NCBI RefSeq assembly: GCF_002091715.1
Contig: NZ_BDAG01000004.1
Location: 124,001-188,000 of the forward strand
DNA length: 64,000 nt
Origin: Pseudomonas migulae NBRC 103157
GTDB lineage: Bacteria > Pseudomonadota > Gammaproteobacteria > Pseudomonadales > Pseudomonadaceae
Reading direction: 5' to 3'
Part shown: in pieces, positions 1 to 9,181 of the stretch
Layout of the letters: every line of letters starts with the position of its first letter
How positions within the stretch are numbered: position 1 is the first letter of the stretch
The notes under the pieces: generated by a model
Told to the model about the DNA's origin: nothing
What the model saw: only the letters and a program-made list of their open reading frames with translations
The model's database searches: none
Program-made: the position numbers and the translations under genes

Positions 1-49
1 TTATAGCCGTGCCTATAGTCCTGACATCTTCCACCGCCAGTACGGACCC

Positions 50-1042
50 ATGATCAAACAACAGCTCGCCCGTTTCGACCGCCTCGATCTACTCAGCCAC
101 CCGACCCCTCTGGAAAAACTCGAACGCCTGTCGGCCTGGCTCGGCCGCGACGTGTACGTCAAACGCGATGACCTGACACCGCTGGCGATGGGCGGCAACA
201 AGCTGCGCAAACTCGAATACCTGGCCGCCGATGCGCTGGCTCAGGGTGCGGACACGCTGATCACCGCTGGCGCGCTGCAATCCAACCACGTGCGCCAGAC
301 CGCTGCTCTCGCGGCGAAACTGGGGCTGGGCTGCGTGGCACTGCTGGAAAATCCTTTGGGCACCGACGACGCCAACTATGTCGGCAACGGCAATCGGCTG
401 TTGCTCGACCTGTTCGATACCAAGGTCGAGTTGGTGGAAAACCTCGACAACGCTGACGAGCAACTGGAAGCCTTGGCCTCACGCCTGCGCAGCAACGGCA
501 AAAAGCCGTATCTGGTGCCGATTGGCGGCTCGAACGCGTTGGGCGCTTTGGGTTATGTGCGCGCCGGGCTGGAACTGGCCGAGCAGATCAAGGACACCGG
601 CCTGACGTTCGCTGCGGTGGTGTTGGCCTCCGGCAGCGCCGGAACCCACAGCGGCCTGGCACTCGCGTTGAGCGAAGTACTGCCGGATTTGCCAGTGATT
701 GGCGTGACGGTGTCGCGCAGCGATGAAGATCAGCGGCCCAAGGTCCAGGGCCTGGCCGAGCGTACCGCGGCCTTGTTGGACGTGCGCCTGCCGGCCAGTT
801 TCAAGGTCGAGTTGTGGGACGAATATTTTGGCCCGCGTTATGGCGAGCCGAATGCCGGGACGCTGGCGGCGGTGAAGCTGGTGGCGAGTCAGGAAGGATT
901 GCTGCTGGACCCGGTATACACCGGCAAGGCCATGGCCGGGTTGCTCGACGGGATTGGTCGTCAGCGGTTTGATGAAGGGCCGATCATCTTCCTGCACACC
1001 GGCGGGGCGCCGGCGTTGTTTGCCTACAAATCGGCTTTTTAA
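50..1042 (+). CDS. dcyD: D-cysteine desulfhydrase
   Basis: Pyridoxal-phosphate enzyme expected to split D-cysteine into pyruvate, sulfide and ammonia in the cytoplasm. The 330-residue product is full length for the family. KRDDLT (38-43) is followed by GGNKLRK (48-54), where Lys51 is the expected Schiff-base lysine. LHTGG near the C terminus fits the cofactor phosphate pocket. A cystine ABC transporter lies about 310 bases downstream on the same strand, the same partnership as in enteric bacteria, and this favours DcyD over the related ACC deaminases. The ATG is the first in-frame start after the window edge, so the promoter is mostly outside the window. Confidence 0.93.
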   Translation: MIKQQLARFDRLDLLSHPTPLEKLERLSAWLGRDVYVKRDDLTPLAMGGNKLRKLEYLAADALAQGADTLITAGALQSNHVRQTAALAAKLGLGCVALLENPLGTDDANYVGNGNRLLLDLFDTKVELVENLDNADEQLEALASRLRSNGKKPYLVPIGGSNALGALGYVRAGLELAEQIKDTGLTFAAVVLASGSAGTHSGLALALSEVLPDLPVIGVTVSRSDEDQRPKVQGLAERTAALLDVRLPASFKVELWDEYFGPRYGEPNAGTLAAVKLVASQEGLLLDPVYTGKAMAGLLDGIGRQRFDEGPIIFLHTGGAPALFAYKSAF

Positions 1043-1058
1043 GAGCGCTTTGCGCTCT

Positions 1059-1149
1059 ATCGCCAGCAAGCCGGCTCCTACGGGGTTCGTGTCGAACGAA
1101 GATTTATGCACGACACAAACCCTGTAGGAGCCGGCTTGCTGGCGATAGC
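1059..1149. repeat. Inverted REP pair (GCCGGCTTGCTGGCGAT class)
   Basis: Two copies of a REP palindrome with core GCCGGCTTGCTGGCGAT face each other across about 40 bases, directly after dcyD. As RNA they would form one long hairpin, so the pair could also end dcyD transcription. The rest of the dcyD-tcyJ gap (1150-1355) holds no gene. Confidence 0.9.
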
Positions 1150-1159
1150 GGTCTACTGG

Positions 1160-1355
1160 CGACATATGCAATTAAAGAATAACAAATAGAATATTTATTA
1201 TTTTCCTATCTAAAAGCGCCGTCATATAGTCTCGCCGCAGGCGAATTTGCAGCGAGACGCATACGCTGCTTTAGGGCAGGATATTGCAGTCGTCCAAATC
1301 CCGATTTTGCCAACATTCCTAAAAGCGTTCTCATAAGAAAACACAGGGGCTTGTC
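1160..1355 (+). promoter_or_regulatory. Putative promoter region of the cystine transporter operon
   Basis: This AT-rich stretch (around 1165-1205) sits before tcyJ and contrasts with the GC-rich genes around it. TATAGT near 1225 could be a -10 box, but no convincing -35 is seen. Sulfur genes of this type are usually activated by CysB; I cannot identify a CysB site with certainty. Confidence 0.35.
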
Positions 1356-2150
1356 ATGAATTTTTCCGCATTACGTCGAAATCTGCTGGTCGGTTCGCTG
1401 GGCCTGGCGCTGAGCGCCGGCCTGCTGGGGCAAGCGGTTGCCGGTGAGCAGCTGCAAAAAATCAAGGACGCGGGCGTGATCAACGTCGGTCTGGAAGGCA
1501 CCTACCCACCGTTCAGCTTCGTTGACGCCGACGGCAAACTGGCCGGTTTCGAAGTCGAATTCTCCGAAGCCCTGGCCAAAGAGCTGGGCGTGAAGGTCAA
1601 ACTGCAACCAACCAAATGGGACGGCATCCTCGCGGCGCTGGAATCCAAGCGTCTGGACGCGGTGATCAACCAGGTGACCATCTCCGAAGAGCGCAAGAAG
1701 AAGTACGACTTCTCCGAGCCGTACACCATTTCCGGGATTCAGGCGCTGGTTCTGGAAAAGAACAAAGACACCATCAAGACCGCCGCCGATCTGGCTGGCA
1801 AGAAAGTCGGTGTAGGCCTGGGCACCAACTACGAACAATGGCTCAAGGACAATCAGCCTAAAGCCATTATCAAGACCTATGACGATGATCCGACCAAGTT
1901 CCAGGATCTGCGCGTCGGCCGCATCGACGCCATTCTGATCGACCGCCTCGCCGCACTGGAATACGCCAGGAAGGCCAAGGACACTGTCGCCGCCGGCGAA
2001 GCGTTCTCCCGTCAGGAAGCCGGTATTGCCCTGCGCAAAGGCGAGCCTGAGTTGCTGGCTGCGGTAAACAAAGCCATCGACAAGCTGCGAGCTGACGGTA
2101 CGCTGAAAAAGCTTTCGGAAAAGTACTTCAGCGCTGACGTCACTAAATAA
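1356..2150 (+). CDS. tcyJ: Cystine ABC transporter, periplasmic binding protein
   Basis: Solute-binding protein (264 aa) of the polar amino-acid family that delivers cystine to the inner-membrane permease. An N-terminal export signal runs to about residue 29 (hydrophobic LLVGSLGLALSAGLLG, then AVAGE). The mature protein opens with the family pattern IKDAGVINVGLEGTYPPFSF. It is first of three genes in one operon: its TAA overlaps the ATG of the permease gene. The order binding protein, permease, ATPase next to dcyD matches FliY/TcyJ-TcyL-TcyN. Substrate is assigned from family and context; another sulfur amino acid is possible. Confidence 0.92.
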   Translation: MNFSALRRNLLVGSLGLALSAGLLGQAVAGEQLQKIKDAGVINVGLEGTYPPFSFVDADGKLAGFEVEFSEALAKELGVKVKLQPTKWDGILAALESKRLDAVINQVTISEERKKKYDFSEPYTISGIQALVLEKNKDTIKTAADLAGKKVGVGLGTNYEQWLKDNQPKAIIKTYDDDPTKFQDLRVGRIDAILIDRLAALEYARKAKDTVAAGEAFSRQEAGIALRKGEPELLAAVNKAIDKLRADGTLKKLSEKYFSADVTK

Positions 2151-2815
2151 TGGAAGAAGCTTTCCAACTCGCACTGGACTCCCTGCCCTTCCTGCTCAAG
2201 GGGGCCTACTTCACGGTCATCTTGAGCCTGGGCGGGATGTTCTTCGGCCTCATGCTGGGCTTCGGCCTGGCACTGATGCGCCTGTCGCGCTTCAAGCTGG
2301 TGAGCTGGATCGCCCGCATCTACGTGTCGTTCTTTCGCGGCACGCCGTTGCTGGTGCAACTGTTCGTGATCTATTACGGCTTGCCGCAATTGGGCATGGA
2401 ACTCGATCCGCTGCCGGCGGCCCTGATCGGCTTCTCGCTGAACATGGCCGCTTACGCCTGTGAAATCCTGCGTTCCGCGATCAGCTCCATCGAGCGCGGT
2501 CAGTGGGAAGCTGCCGCCAGCATCGGCATGACCCGTGCGCAGACACTGCGCCGGGCCATCATCCCGCAAGCAATGCGCACCGCATTGCCGCCGCTGGGCA
2601 ACAGCTTCATTTCGCTGGTCAAGGACACCGCGCTGGCCGCCACCATCCAGGTGCCGGAGTTGTTCCGCCAGGCGCAGCTGATCACGGCACGCACCTTTGA
2701 AGTGTTCACCATGTACCTTGCCGCCGCGCTGATCTACTGGATTCTGGCCACGGTGCTTTCGCACCTGCAGAACAAGTTGGAAGAGCGGGTCAATCGGCAC
2801 GACCAGGAGTCCTGA
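2150..2815 (+). CDS. tcyL: Cystine ABC transporter, permease
   Basis: Inner-membrane permease (221 aa) of the His/Glu/Gln/Arg class. The first membrane segment is near residues 15-40 and the EAA loop includes [20 protein letters not shown] (about 121-140), which contacts the ATPase. The start codon shares a base with the tcyJ stop (TAATG), so translation is probably coupled. The length equals that of YecS/TcyL. The next gene starts four bases after the stop. Confidence 0.92.
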   Translation: MEEAFQLALDSLPFLLKGAYFTVILSLGGMFFGLMLGFGLALMRLSRFKLVSWIARIYVSFFRGTPLLVQLFVIYYGLPQLGMELDPLPAALIGFSLNMAAYACEILRSAISSIERGQWEAAASIGMTRAQTLRRAIIPQAMRTALPPLGNSFISLVKDTALAATIQVPELFRQAQLITARTFEVFTMYLAAALIYWILATVLSHLQNKLEERVNRHDQES

Positions 2816-2819
2816 CCCC

Positions 2820-3575
2820 ATGATTGTCGTGGAAAAACTGACAAAGCAGTTCAAGGGTCAAGTCGTGCTCAACGGCATCGATCTGCAAGTGAAGGAAGGC
2901 GAGGTCGTCGCGATCATCGGGCCTAGCGGTTCGGGCAAAACCACGTTCCTGAGGTGCCTGAATTTTCTCGAAGAACCCACCAGCGGCCGGATCAAGGTCG
3001 GCGACATCGAAATCGATGGCAGCCGTCCGTTGAACCAGCAGCAGAGCCTGGTGCGACGCTTGCGTCAGCACGTTGGCTTCGTGTTCCAGAACTTCAACCT
3101 GTTCCCCCATCGCACCGCCCTGGAAAACGTCATCGAAGGCCCGATCATCGTGAAGAAGATCCCGCACGCCGACGCCGTTGCCCTGGGTAAAAAACTGTTG
3201 GCCAGGGTTGGCCTGGCGGGCAAGGAAGACGCTTACCCGCGACGCCTCTCCGGCGGACAGCAACAGCGTGTGGCGATTGCCCGCGCGCTGGCGATGGAGC
3301 CGGAAGTGATTCTGTTCGATGAACCCACCTCAGCGCTCGATCCGGAGCTGGTGGGTGAAGTACTGGCGACCATCCGCAGCCTGGCCGAAGAGAAGCGCAC
3401 CATGGTCATCGTGACTCACGAAATGGGTTTTGCCCGTGACGTGGCCAACCGCGTGGTGTTTTTCGACAAGGGTGTGATCGTCGAGCAAGGCGAAGCCAAG
3501 GCGCTGTTTGCCAATCCTAAAGAAGAACGCACAAAACAGTTCCTCAGCAAGTTTCTGAACAATGCTCACAACTGA
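2820..3575 (+). CDS. tcyN: Cystine ABC transporter, ATP-binding protein
   Basis: Cytoplasmic ATPase (251 aa) that powers the TcyJL importer. Walker A is GPSGSGKTT, the signature is LSGGQQQRV, Walker B is [14 protein letters not shown], and the switch histidine is in VTHEMGF. All motifs are intact. It is last in the operon; no strong terminator is visible after it. About 470 bases of AT-richer sequence follow before the next gene. Confidence 0.92.
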   Translation: MIVVEKLTKQFKGQVVLNGIDLQVKEGEVVAIIGPSGSGKTTFLRCLNFLEEPTSGRIKVGDIEIDGSRPLNQQQSLVRRLRQHVGFVFQNFNLFPHRTALENVIEGPIIVKKIPHADAVALGKKLLARVGLAGKEDAYPRRLSGGQQQRVAIARALAMEPEVILFDEPTSALDPELVGEVLATIRSLAEEKRTMVIVTHEMGFARDVANRVVFFDKGVIVEQGEAKALFANPKEERTKQFLSKFLNNAHN

Positions 3576-4042
3576 GCTGCAATAACAAAGTGCTAACTTC
3601 CATGGATGGAAGTCACATTGCACCTTCATATACCCCCTCAAACATTCTCAAATAATTTATCCATTTTTCGATATCGTGTGCGGTACATATATATGTCCTG
3701 CTGCAGATTAACCTCGCCTAAAATCCTCGAGAAATTCAACCACTGCCATGCGTATAGCCTGCTCCCACGGCATCTGAAACCCGTGATTTCAGTGGTCATG
3801 TTCGACAGCACGATGCAGTTTCCTGACCTGAAAGCGTAGGAGCTTTCTGAATAACATCAGATGCATTATTTAACTAACTCATGCTATTGACAGTTATTCC
3901 TGCGCACTCTTATCTAGTCTCCAGCCGATGTAAGCATTCACGACCCATCCTTGTTTTCATACGAAAGTAATGAGCCGTCTGTTGCTCGGCCATTCAGCTC
4001 TTTCAGAAACGGACTTCGCTGCAAGACTTCAAGGAGAACCCC
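3576..4042 (+). promoter_or_regulatory. 467-base intergenic region with a sigma-70-like promoter
   Basis: There is no convincing gene here; a 77-codon open frame at 3606 has no ribosome site and no recognisable protein. A good promoter candidate is TTGACA at 3887-3892, a 17-base spacer, and TTATCT at 3910-3915, about 130 bases upstream of the 4043 gene. Confidence 0.5.
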
Positions 4043-4792
4043 ATGAAAAACACCTCGAACAAACCCGGACTTGCGGCGCCGACCGTGGCGCAATCACACA
4101 AGAGCGGCATCAACATCACCTCGGCAGCTCATCTGCTGATCGACGTCGCACCTTACCCCGGCATGGATGAAGGCGACTTGATCGAGCTGTTCTGGGACAA
4201 CTGCTACGTGGCCTCCAGGGTGCTGAATACCCAGGACGTCGGTAAAGCGATCAGTCTGCGAGTGCCGGAAAGCTTCATCGCCAATGGCTCCTCGCGCATT
4301 CACTATCGGCTCATGCAGGTCGGCCATGGGCCTGCGCTGTCGTCGGCAACCCGTGTCCAGGTCAAGCTCGACTGCCCCGGCGGCCCGCCATCTGCACTGT
4401 GTGGTGACGAAAACCAGCGTCTTGCACCGGTGAGCCTTCCCGAAACCATCCGCCGTCTGGGCGTTAACCCGAACCAGATCAAGCGCGGCGTTCCCTTGAC
4501 CATCGAGCCGTACCTGAACATGGCCGCCGACGATGAAATCACCCTGCGTTGGGGCGATGTGCGCATGGACTTGCCACGGCTCAAGGCGAGCGACGTGGGC
4601 AAGCCGATTCAGGTCTGGGTGCCGCCAGCGATCATTCTCGAAGCAGGCGAAGACCTGCGGCTGGAAGTGACCTACTGCATCCTCGACCGAGTGGGTAACA
4701 ACTCCCGCTGGGCACCGGCGCGGATGCTGAAGATTGGTTGTGCCAATCCGTACCTCAGGATGCCGCCGAAAGGAATGGCTCATGGCTGTTGA
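4043..4792 (+). CDS. Hypothetical protein with two tandem beta-sandwich-like repeats
   Basis: A 249-residue soluble protein of unknown function. The start is supported by AAGGAG seven bases upstream. Two halves align: about residues 34-95 (DVAPYPGMDEGDLIELFWDN, then DVGKAISLRVP) and about residues 145-220 (EPYLNMAADDEITLRWGD, then DVGKPIQVWVP). The shared DVGK-(A/P)-I-(S/Q)-(L/V)-(R/W)-VP motif shows an internal duplication. Such domains resemble the repeated modules of large Pseudomonas surface proteins. There is no signal peptide. It is monocistronic between a promoter candidate and a REP pair. I infer a structural or binding protein, not an enzyme. Confidence 0.7.
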   Translation: MKNTSNKPGLAAPTVAQSHKSGINITSAAHLLIDVAPYPGMDEGDLIELFWDNCYVASRVLNTQDVGKAISLRVPESFIANGSSRIHYRLMQVGHGPALSSATRVQVKLDCPGGPPSALCGDENQRLAPVSLPETIRRLGVNPNQIKRGVPLTIEPYLNMAADDEITLRWGDVRMDLPRLKASDVGKPIQVWVPPAIILEAGEDLRLEVTYCILDRVGNNSRWAPARMLKIGCANPYLRMPPKGMAHGC

Positions 4793-5123
4793 AGGAAAGC
4801 CAACGCCGCCGTTCTTACTGTAGGAGTGAGCTTGCTCGCGATGGACGTCAACGATGACGCTGGCCACCTGAATGAACACGTTGCCTACACGTTTTTCGCG
4901 AGCAAGCTCGCTCCTACAGAATCCGAACGCGGGCTGTGTCTGTTGCTACAAAAACAAAGTGTTGCGCTGTGTACAGTTGCTCACGACACACTTCTATTCA
5001 TATTCCTAAAAGTTAGTTTATTAATTTTTTATACACGCTTAGGGTATATGAACCGGACCACCGGACATTCTTGTTTTTACTTCGCTGCAACCATCGCAGC
5101 GTTCCATGAGATGTGAGGTAGGT
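4793..5123. other. Intergenic region before the sfnB operon
   Basis: Contains a REP pair (4818-4920) and then an AT-rich tract around 5000-5050 that is the likely promoter region of the sulfur operon downstream. I see no clear -24/-12 (TGGCAC-TTGC) sigma-54 site in it. Confidence 0.4.
4818..4920. repeat. Inverted REP pair (GAGCTTGCTCGCGA class)
   Basis: Two facing copies with core GAGCTTGCTCGCGA and flanking TGTAGGAG, about 55 bases apart, after the 4043 gene. Confidence 0.88.
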
Positions 5124-5192
5124 ATGGTCCGGAACACAATCACCCCAGTGCAGATCGCCAGGGCATTGCGTGCAGCCAAGGAGCGGCACTGA
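5124..5192 (+). CDS. 22-residue leader peptide coupled to sfnB
   Basis: A tiny frame, MVRNTI through KERH, of 22 codons. GAGG stands five bases before its ATG. Its TGA overlaps the sfnB start as TGATG. The codons for its last residues contain AAGGAG (5178-5183), the ribosome site of sfnB, so ribosomes finishing the leader would restart on sfnB. The peptide is basic and has no cysteine or methionine runs, so ordinary sulfur attenuation is not obvious. Too short for most gene finders. Coding status is inferred from the start and stop architecture. Confidence 0.5.
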   Translation: MVRNTITPVQIARALRAAKERH

Positions 5193-6433
5193 TGTCCAGT
5201 CTTGCAGAAGCAACCCTCCAGAGTGATCTGGACATCGCTCCCCTGTTGTTGCCCGCGCAGGTCTTGCGCAACGACGCTCAAGCCATCAAGGCCGCCCATG
5301 AACTGGCGCACGCTGCCCGCCTGCAAGCGGCCAAACGTGACCAGCAGCGCAAGTTGCCATGGTCGGAAATCGAACAGTTCACCCGCAGCGGCTTGGGCAG
5401 CATCGCCATCCCGCGCGAATACGGTGGCCCGCAGGTTTCGTTCGTCACCCTGGCCGAGGTGTTCGCGATCATTTCCGCGGCCGACCCGGCATTGGGACAG
5501 ATCCCGCAGAACCAGTTCGGCATTCTCAACCTGGTGCTCGGCAGCGCCACCGAAGCGCAGAAAAAGCAGCTGTTCAAAAGCGTGCTCGAAGGCTGGCGCA
5601 TCGGCAATGCCGGGCCGGAACGCGGGACCAAAAACACCCTTGAACTCAAGGCACGGATCACCGCCGACGGCGACGGTTTTGTCATCAGCGGGCAGAAGTT
5701 CTATTCCACTGGCGCTCTGTTCGCCCACTGGGTTGCGGTCAAGGCGCTGAACGACGACGGCAAGCAAGTGCTGGCCTTTGTCCGTCGTGGCACGCCAGGT
5801 TTGCGCATCGTCGATGACTGGTCCGGTTTCGGCCAGCGCACCACCGCCAGCGGCACCATTTTGCTCAACAACGTGCGGGTCGACGCCGAGCTGGTGGTGG
5901 ATAACTGGAAGATCAACGACAAGCCGAATATCCAGGGTGCCGTCTCGCAATTGATTCAAGCGGCCATCGACGCCGGCATCGCCCGCGGTGCCATCGACGA
6001 CGCCATCGAATTCGTGAAAACCCGCGCACGGCCGTGGATCGACGCCAAGGTCGAACGCGCCAGCGATGATCTGTATGTGATTGCGGATATCGGCAAACTG
6101 AAAATCGAACTGCACGCCGCCGAAGCGCTGCTGCGCAAGGCCGGGCGAGTGCTCGACCAGGTCAACGCTGCGCCGCTCACCGCCGACTCCGCTGCGCGAG
6201 CTTCGATTGCCGTGGCCGAAGCCAAGGTGCTGACCACCGAGATTTCGTTGCTGGCCAGCGAAAAACTTTTCGAACTGGCCGGCAGCCGCGCCACCCTCGC
6301 CGAATTCAACCTCGACCGCCACTGGCGCAACGCCCGCGTGCACACCCTGCACGACCCGGTGCGCTGGAAGTATCACGCCGTGGGCGCTTACCACTTGAAC
6401 GGCACGTTGCCGGCTCGCCATTCCTGGATCTGA
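5192..6433 (+). CDS. sfnB: SfnB-family sulfur acquisition flavoprotein (first copy)
   Basis: A 413-residue acyl-CoA-dehydrogenase-fold flavoprotein related to DszC and SfnB, which work in desulfurisation of organosulfur compounds with reduced flavin. Visible family sequence includes GSIAIPREYGGP in the N-terminal domain, SGQKFYSTGALFAHW in the middle and DWSGFGQRTTASGT. The C-terminal helices end in NARVHTLHDPVRWKYHAVG. It starts a three-gene operon with a paralogue and a flavin monooxygenase. Expected to be induced under sulfate starvation. The exact substrate cannot be read from sequence. Confidence 0.85.
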   Translation: MSSLAEATLQSDLDIAPLLLPAQVLRNDAQAIKAAHELAHAARLQAAKRDQQRKLPWSEIEQFTRSGLGSIAIPREYGGPQVSFVTLAEVFAIISAADPALGQIPQNQFGILNLVLGSATEAQKKQLFKSVLEGWRIGNAGPERGTKNTLELKARITADGDGFVISGQKFYSTGALFAHWVAVKALNDDGKQVLAFVRRGTPGLRIVDDWSGFGQRTTASGTILLNNVRVDAELVVDNWKINDKPNIQGAVSQLIQAAIDAGIARGAIDDAIEFVKTRARPWIDAKVERASDDLYVIADIGKLKIELHAAEALLRKAGRVLDQVNAAPLTADSAARASIAVAEAKVLTTEISLLASEKLFELAGSRATLAEFNLDRHWRNARVHTLHDPVRWKYHAVGAYHLNGTLPARHSWI

Positions 6434-6456
6434 CGACCAGACATCTGGAGAAACCT

Positions 6457-7650
6457 ATGACTCTTTCTCACCACGTCGCGGTCATCACCAGCGATGAGCA
6501 AGCCCTGATTGTCGCCACTGATCTGGCTGAAGATTTCAAACGCGACAGCGCCCTGCGCGACCGCGAACGCCGTTTGCCGCACCCCGAACTGGAAGTGTTT
6601 TCCCGCTCGGGCCTGTGGGGCATCAGCGTGCCGAAGGAGTACGGCGGCGCTGGCGTTTCCAACGTCACGCTGGCCAGGGTGATCGCCTTGATCGCCCAGG
6701 CTGACGGCTCCCTCGGACAAATTCCGCAGAACCATTTTTATGCCCTCGAAGTGCTGCGAGTGAATGGCAGCGAAGCGCAGAAAAAACGCCTCTATGCGGA
6801 AGTGCTGGCCGGCCAGCGCTTCGGCAATGCGCTCGCCGAACTCGGGACCAAAACCGCTCACGACCGCGTCACCAGCCTGACCCGCGATGGCGACGGCTAT
6901 CGCATCAATGGCCGCAAGTTCTACGCCACGGGAGCGATCTACGCACAACGCATCCCGACGTCGGTAGTGGATGAAAACGGTGTACAGCAACTGGCGTTCG
7001 TCCCGCGCGACAGCAAAGGCCTGACCGTCATCGATGACTGGAGCGGGTTCGGCCAGCGCACCACCGGCAGCGGTTCGGTGGTCTTCGAAGACGTCTACGT
7101 CGCCGCCGAAGACGTGATCCCGTTTCAAAGCGCTTTCGAACGCCCGACGACCGTCGGCCCGTTGGCTCAGATTCTTCACGCCGCCATCGACACCGGCATC
7201 GCCCGCGCCGCCTATGAAGATGCACTGCATTTTGTGCGGACCAAAACCCGGCCATGGATCGACGCCACTCATGAAAAAGCCACCGACGACCCGCTGACCA
7301 TCAAGAGCTTCGGCCATCTGAGCATCCGCCTGCACGCCGCCGAAGCCTTATTGGAGCGCTCCGGTGAATACCTCGACAAGGCCCAGGCCGAGACCAACGC
7401 CGAGACTGTCGCCGCTGCGTCGATCGCCGTTGCCGAAGCCCGCGCCATCAGCACCGAAATCTCCCTCGCCGCTGGCAGCACGCTGTTCGAACTGGCCGGC
7501 AGCCAGGCAACCCTGATCGAACACGGACTGGATCGCCATTGGCGAAACGCTCGGGTTCATACGCTGCACGACCCGGTGCGCTGGAAGTATCACGCCGTGG
7601 GCAACTACTACCTCAACGATGAAAACCCGCCGTTGCGGGGGACCATCTGA
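6457..7650 (+). CDS. SfnB-family sulfur acquisition flavoprotein (second copy)
   Basis: A 397-residue paralogue of the gene just upstream, sharing ISVPKEYGGAG, INGRKFYATGAIYA, DWSGFGQRTTGSGS and the identical C-terminal NARVHTLHDPVRWKYHAVG. The two genes are 23 bases apart and clearly arose by duplication followed by strong divergence. The stop overlaps the next start. Two paralogues side by side suggest either different substrates or a hetero-oligomer. Confidence 0.83.
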   Translation: MTLSHHVAVITSDEQALIVATDLAEDFKRDSALRDRERRLPHPELEVFSRSGLWGISVPKEYGGAGVSNVTLARVIALIAQADGSLGQIPQNHFYALEVLRVNGSEAQKKRLYAEVLAGQRFGNALAELGTKTAHDRVTSLTRDGDGYRINGRKFYATGAIYAQRIPTSVVDENGVQQLAFVPRDSKGLTVIDDWSGFGQRTTGSGSVVFEDVYVAAEDVIPFQSAFERPTTVGPLAQILHAAIDTGIARAAYEDALHFVRTKTRPWIDATHEKATDDPLTIKSFGHLSIRLHAAEALLERSGEYLDKAQAETNAETVAAASIAVAEARAISTEISLAAGSTLFELAGSQATLIEHGLDRHWRNARVHTLHDPVRWKYHAVGNYYLNDENPPLRGTI

Positions 7651-9002
7651 TGAGTAAGAAGAAGATCCTGCTCAACGCGTTCAACATGAACTGCATCGGG
7701 CACATCAACCATGGCTTGTGGACGCATCCACGGGACACCTCGACCCAATACAAAACCATCGAATACTGGACCGAACTGGCGCAGTTGCTGGAGCGTGGAC
7801 TGTTCGACGGGCTGTTCATCGCGGACATCGTCGGCGTGTACGACGTCTACCAGAACTCAGTGGACGTGCCGCTGAAAGAGTCGATCCAGTTGCCGGTCAA
7901 CGACCCGCTGCTGCTGGTTTCGGCGATGGCTGCCGTCACCAAGAACCTTGGTTTCGGACTGACCGCCAACCTGACTTACGAACCGCCCTATCTGTTCGCC
8001 CGACGCATGTCGACGCTCGATCACCTGAGTCGCGGTCGGGTCGGCTGGAACATCGTCACCGGTTATCTCGACAGCGCCGCCAAGGCCATGGGCCTGAGCG
8101 AACAGGTCGAACACGACCGTCGTTACGACCAGGCGGATGAATACCTCGAAGTGCTCTACAAACTCTGGGAAGGCAGTTGGGAAAACGGCGCGGTGCTCAA
8201 CGATCCGCAGCAACGGATCTATGCGCAGCCAAACAAAGTGCACAAGGTCGAGCACAAGGGTGAGTTCTATCAGGTCGAGGGTTATCACCTCTGCGAACCG
8301 TCGCCGCAGCGCACGCCGGTGCTGTTCCAGGCCGGCAGCTCGGATCGCGGTTTGCTGTTCGCCGGGCGCCACGCGGAGTGTGTGTTCATCAGCGGTCAGA
8401 ACAAACCATCGACCAGGGTTCAGGTGGACAAGGTCCGCGCCAGCGCCGTCGAGGCCGGGCGCAATCCTGAGGACATCAAGGTGTTCATGGGGTTGAACGT
8501 GATCGTCGGCGCCACCGAAGAACTGGCCTGGGCCAAGCACGCCGAGTACCTGAGCTACGCCAGTGCCGAGGCCGGCGTGGCGCATTTCTCGGCGTCGACC
8601 GGGATCGATTTTTCCGAGTACGAAATCGACGAGCCGATCCAGTACGTGAAGAGCAACGCGATTCAGTCGGCCACCAAAAACCTGCAAAACAACGACTGGA
8701 CCCGCCGCAAATTGCTCGAGCAACACGCTCTCGGCGGTCGCTACATCACCGTGGTCGGTTCGCCGGAACAAGTGGCCGATGAGCTGGAGTCGTGGATCGC
8801 CGAAACCGGGCTGGATGGCTTCAACCTGACGCGGATTGTCACACCGGAAAGCTATGTGGATTTCATCGAACTGGTGATTCCGGAGTTGCAGCGGCGCGGG
8901 TCGTACAAAACCGTTTATGACAATGGCAGCCTGCGGGAGAAGCTGTTTCACGCAGAGGCGCATTTGCCTGAGCAACACACCGGATCTGCTTACCGACGCT
9001 AA
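7650..9002 (+). CDS. Flavin-dependent monooxygenase, NtaA/SnaA/DszA class
   Basis: A 450-residue bacterial-luciferase-like (LLM) oxygenase that uses FMNH2 supplied by a reductase. The family is recognised from ANLTYEPPYLFARRMSTLDH, LSRGRVGWNIVTGYLDSA and FQAGSSDRGLLFAGRHAECV. It sits behind two SfnB homologues with a start-stop overlap, so I infer it cleaves or hydroxylates a sulfur compound in the same pathway. No flavin reductase gene is visible nearby, so one elsewhere in the genome must serve it. Confidence 0.85.
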   Translation: MSKKKILLNAFNMNCIGHINHGLWTHPRDTSTQYKTIEYWTELAQLLERGLFDGLFIADIVGVYDVYQNSVDVPLKESIQLPVNDPLLLVSAMAAVTKNLGFGLTANLTYEPPYLFARRMSTLDHLSRGRVGWNIVTGYLDSAAKAMGLSEQVEHDRRYDQADEYLEVLYKLWEGSWENGAVLNDPQQRIYAQPNKVHKVEHKGEFYQVEGYHLCEPSPQRTPVLFQAGSSDRGLLFAGRHAECVFISGQNKPSTRVQVDKVRASAVEAGRNPEDIKVFMGLNVIVGATEELAWAKHAEYLSYASAEAGVAHFSASTGIDFSEYEIDEPIQYVKSNAIQSATKNLQNNDWTRRKLLEQHALGGRYITVVGSPEQVADELESWIAETGLDGFNLTRIVTPESYVDFIELVIPELQRRGSYKTVYDNGSLREKLFHAEAHLPEQHTGSAYRR

Positions 9003-9133
9003 AAGCATCGCCAGCAAGCCGGCTCCTACAAGGACACCGCGATCCCCTGCAGAAGCCGCTAAAAGCATCGCCAGCAGGCCGGCTCCACAAGGAGAACGCG
9101 ATCCCCCTGTAGGAGCCGGCTTGCTGGCGATGA
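9001..9133. repeat. Three REP copies (GCCGGCTTGCTGGCGAT class)
   Basis: Copies at about 9005-9030 and 9065-9088 point one way and a third at 9107-9130 points the other. The first begins at the stop codon of the monooxygenase gene. Confidence 0.88.
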
Positions 9134-9181
9134 GGCCCGCACCAACAACACACATTTAATGCCCTGACTGGAAAACTCACT

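Noticed and set aside
3606..3839. 77-codon open frame between tcyN and the 4043 gene
   Set aside because: No ribosome site, unusual codon use and no protein features.
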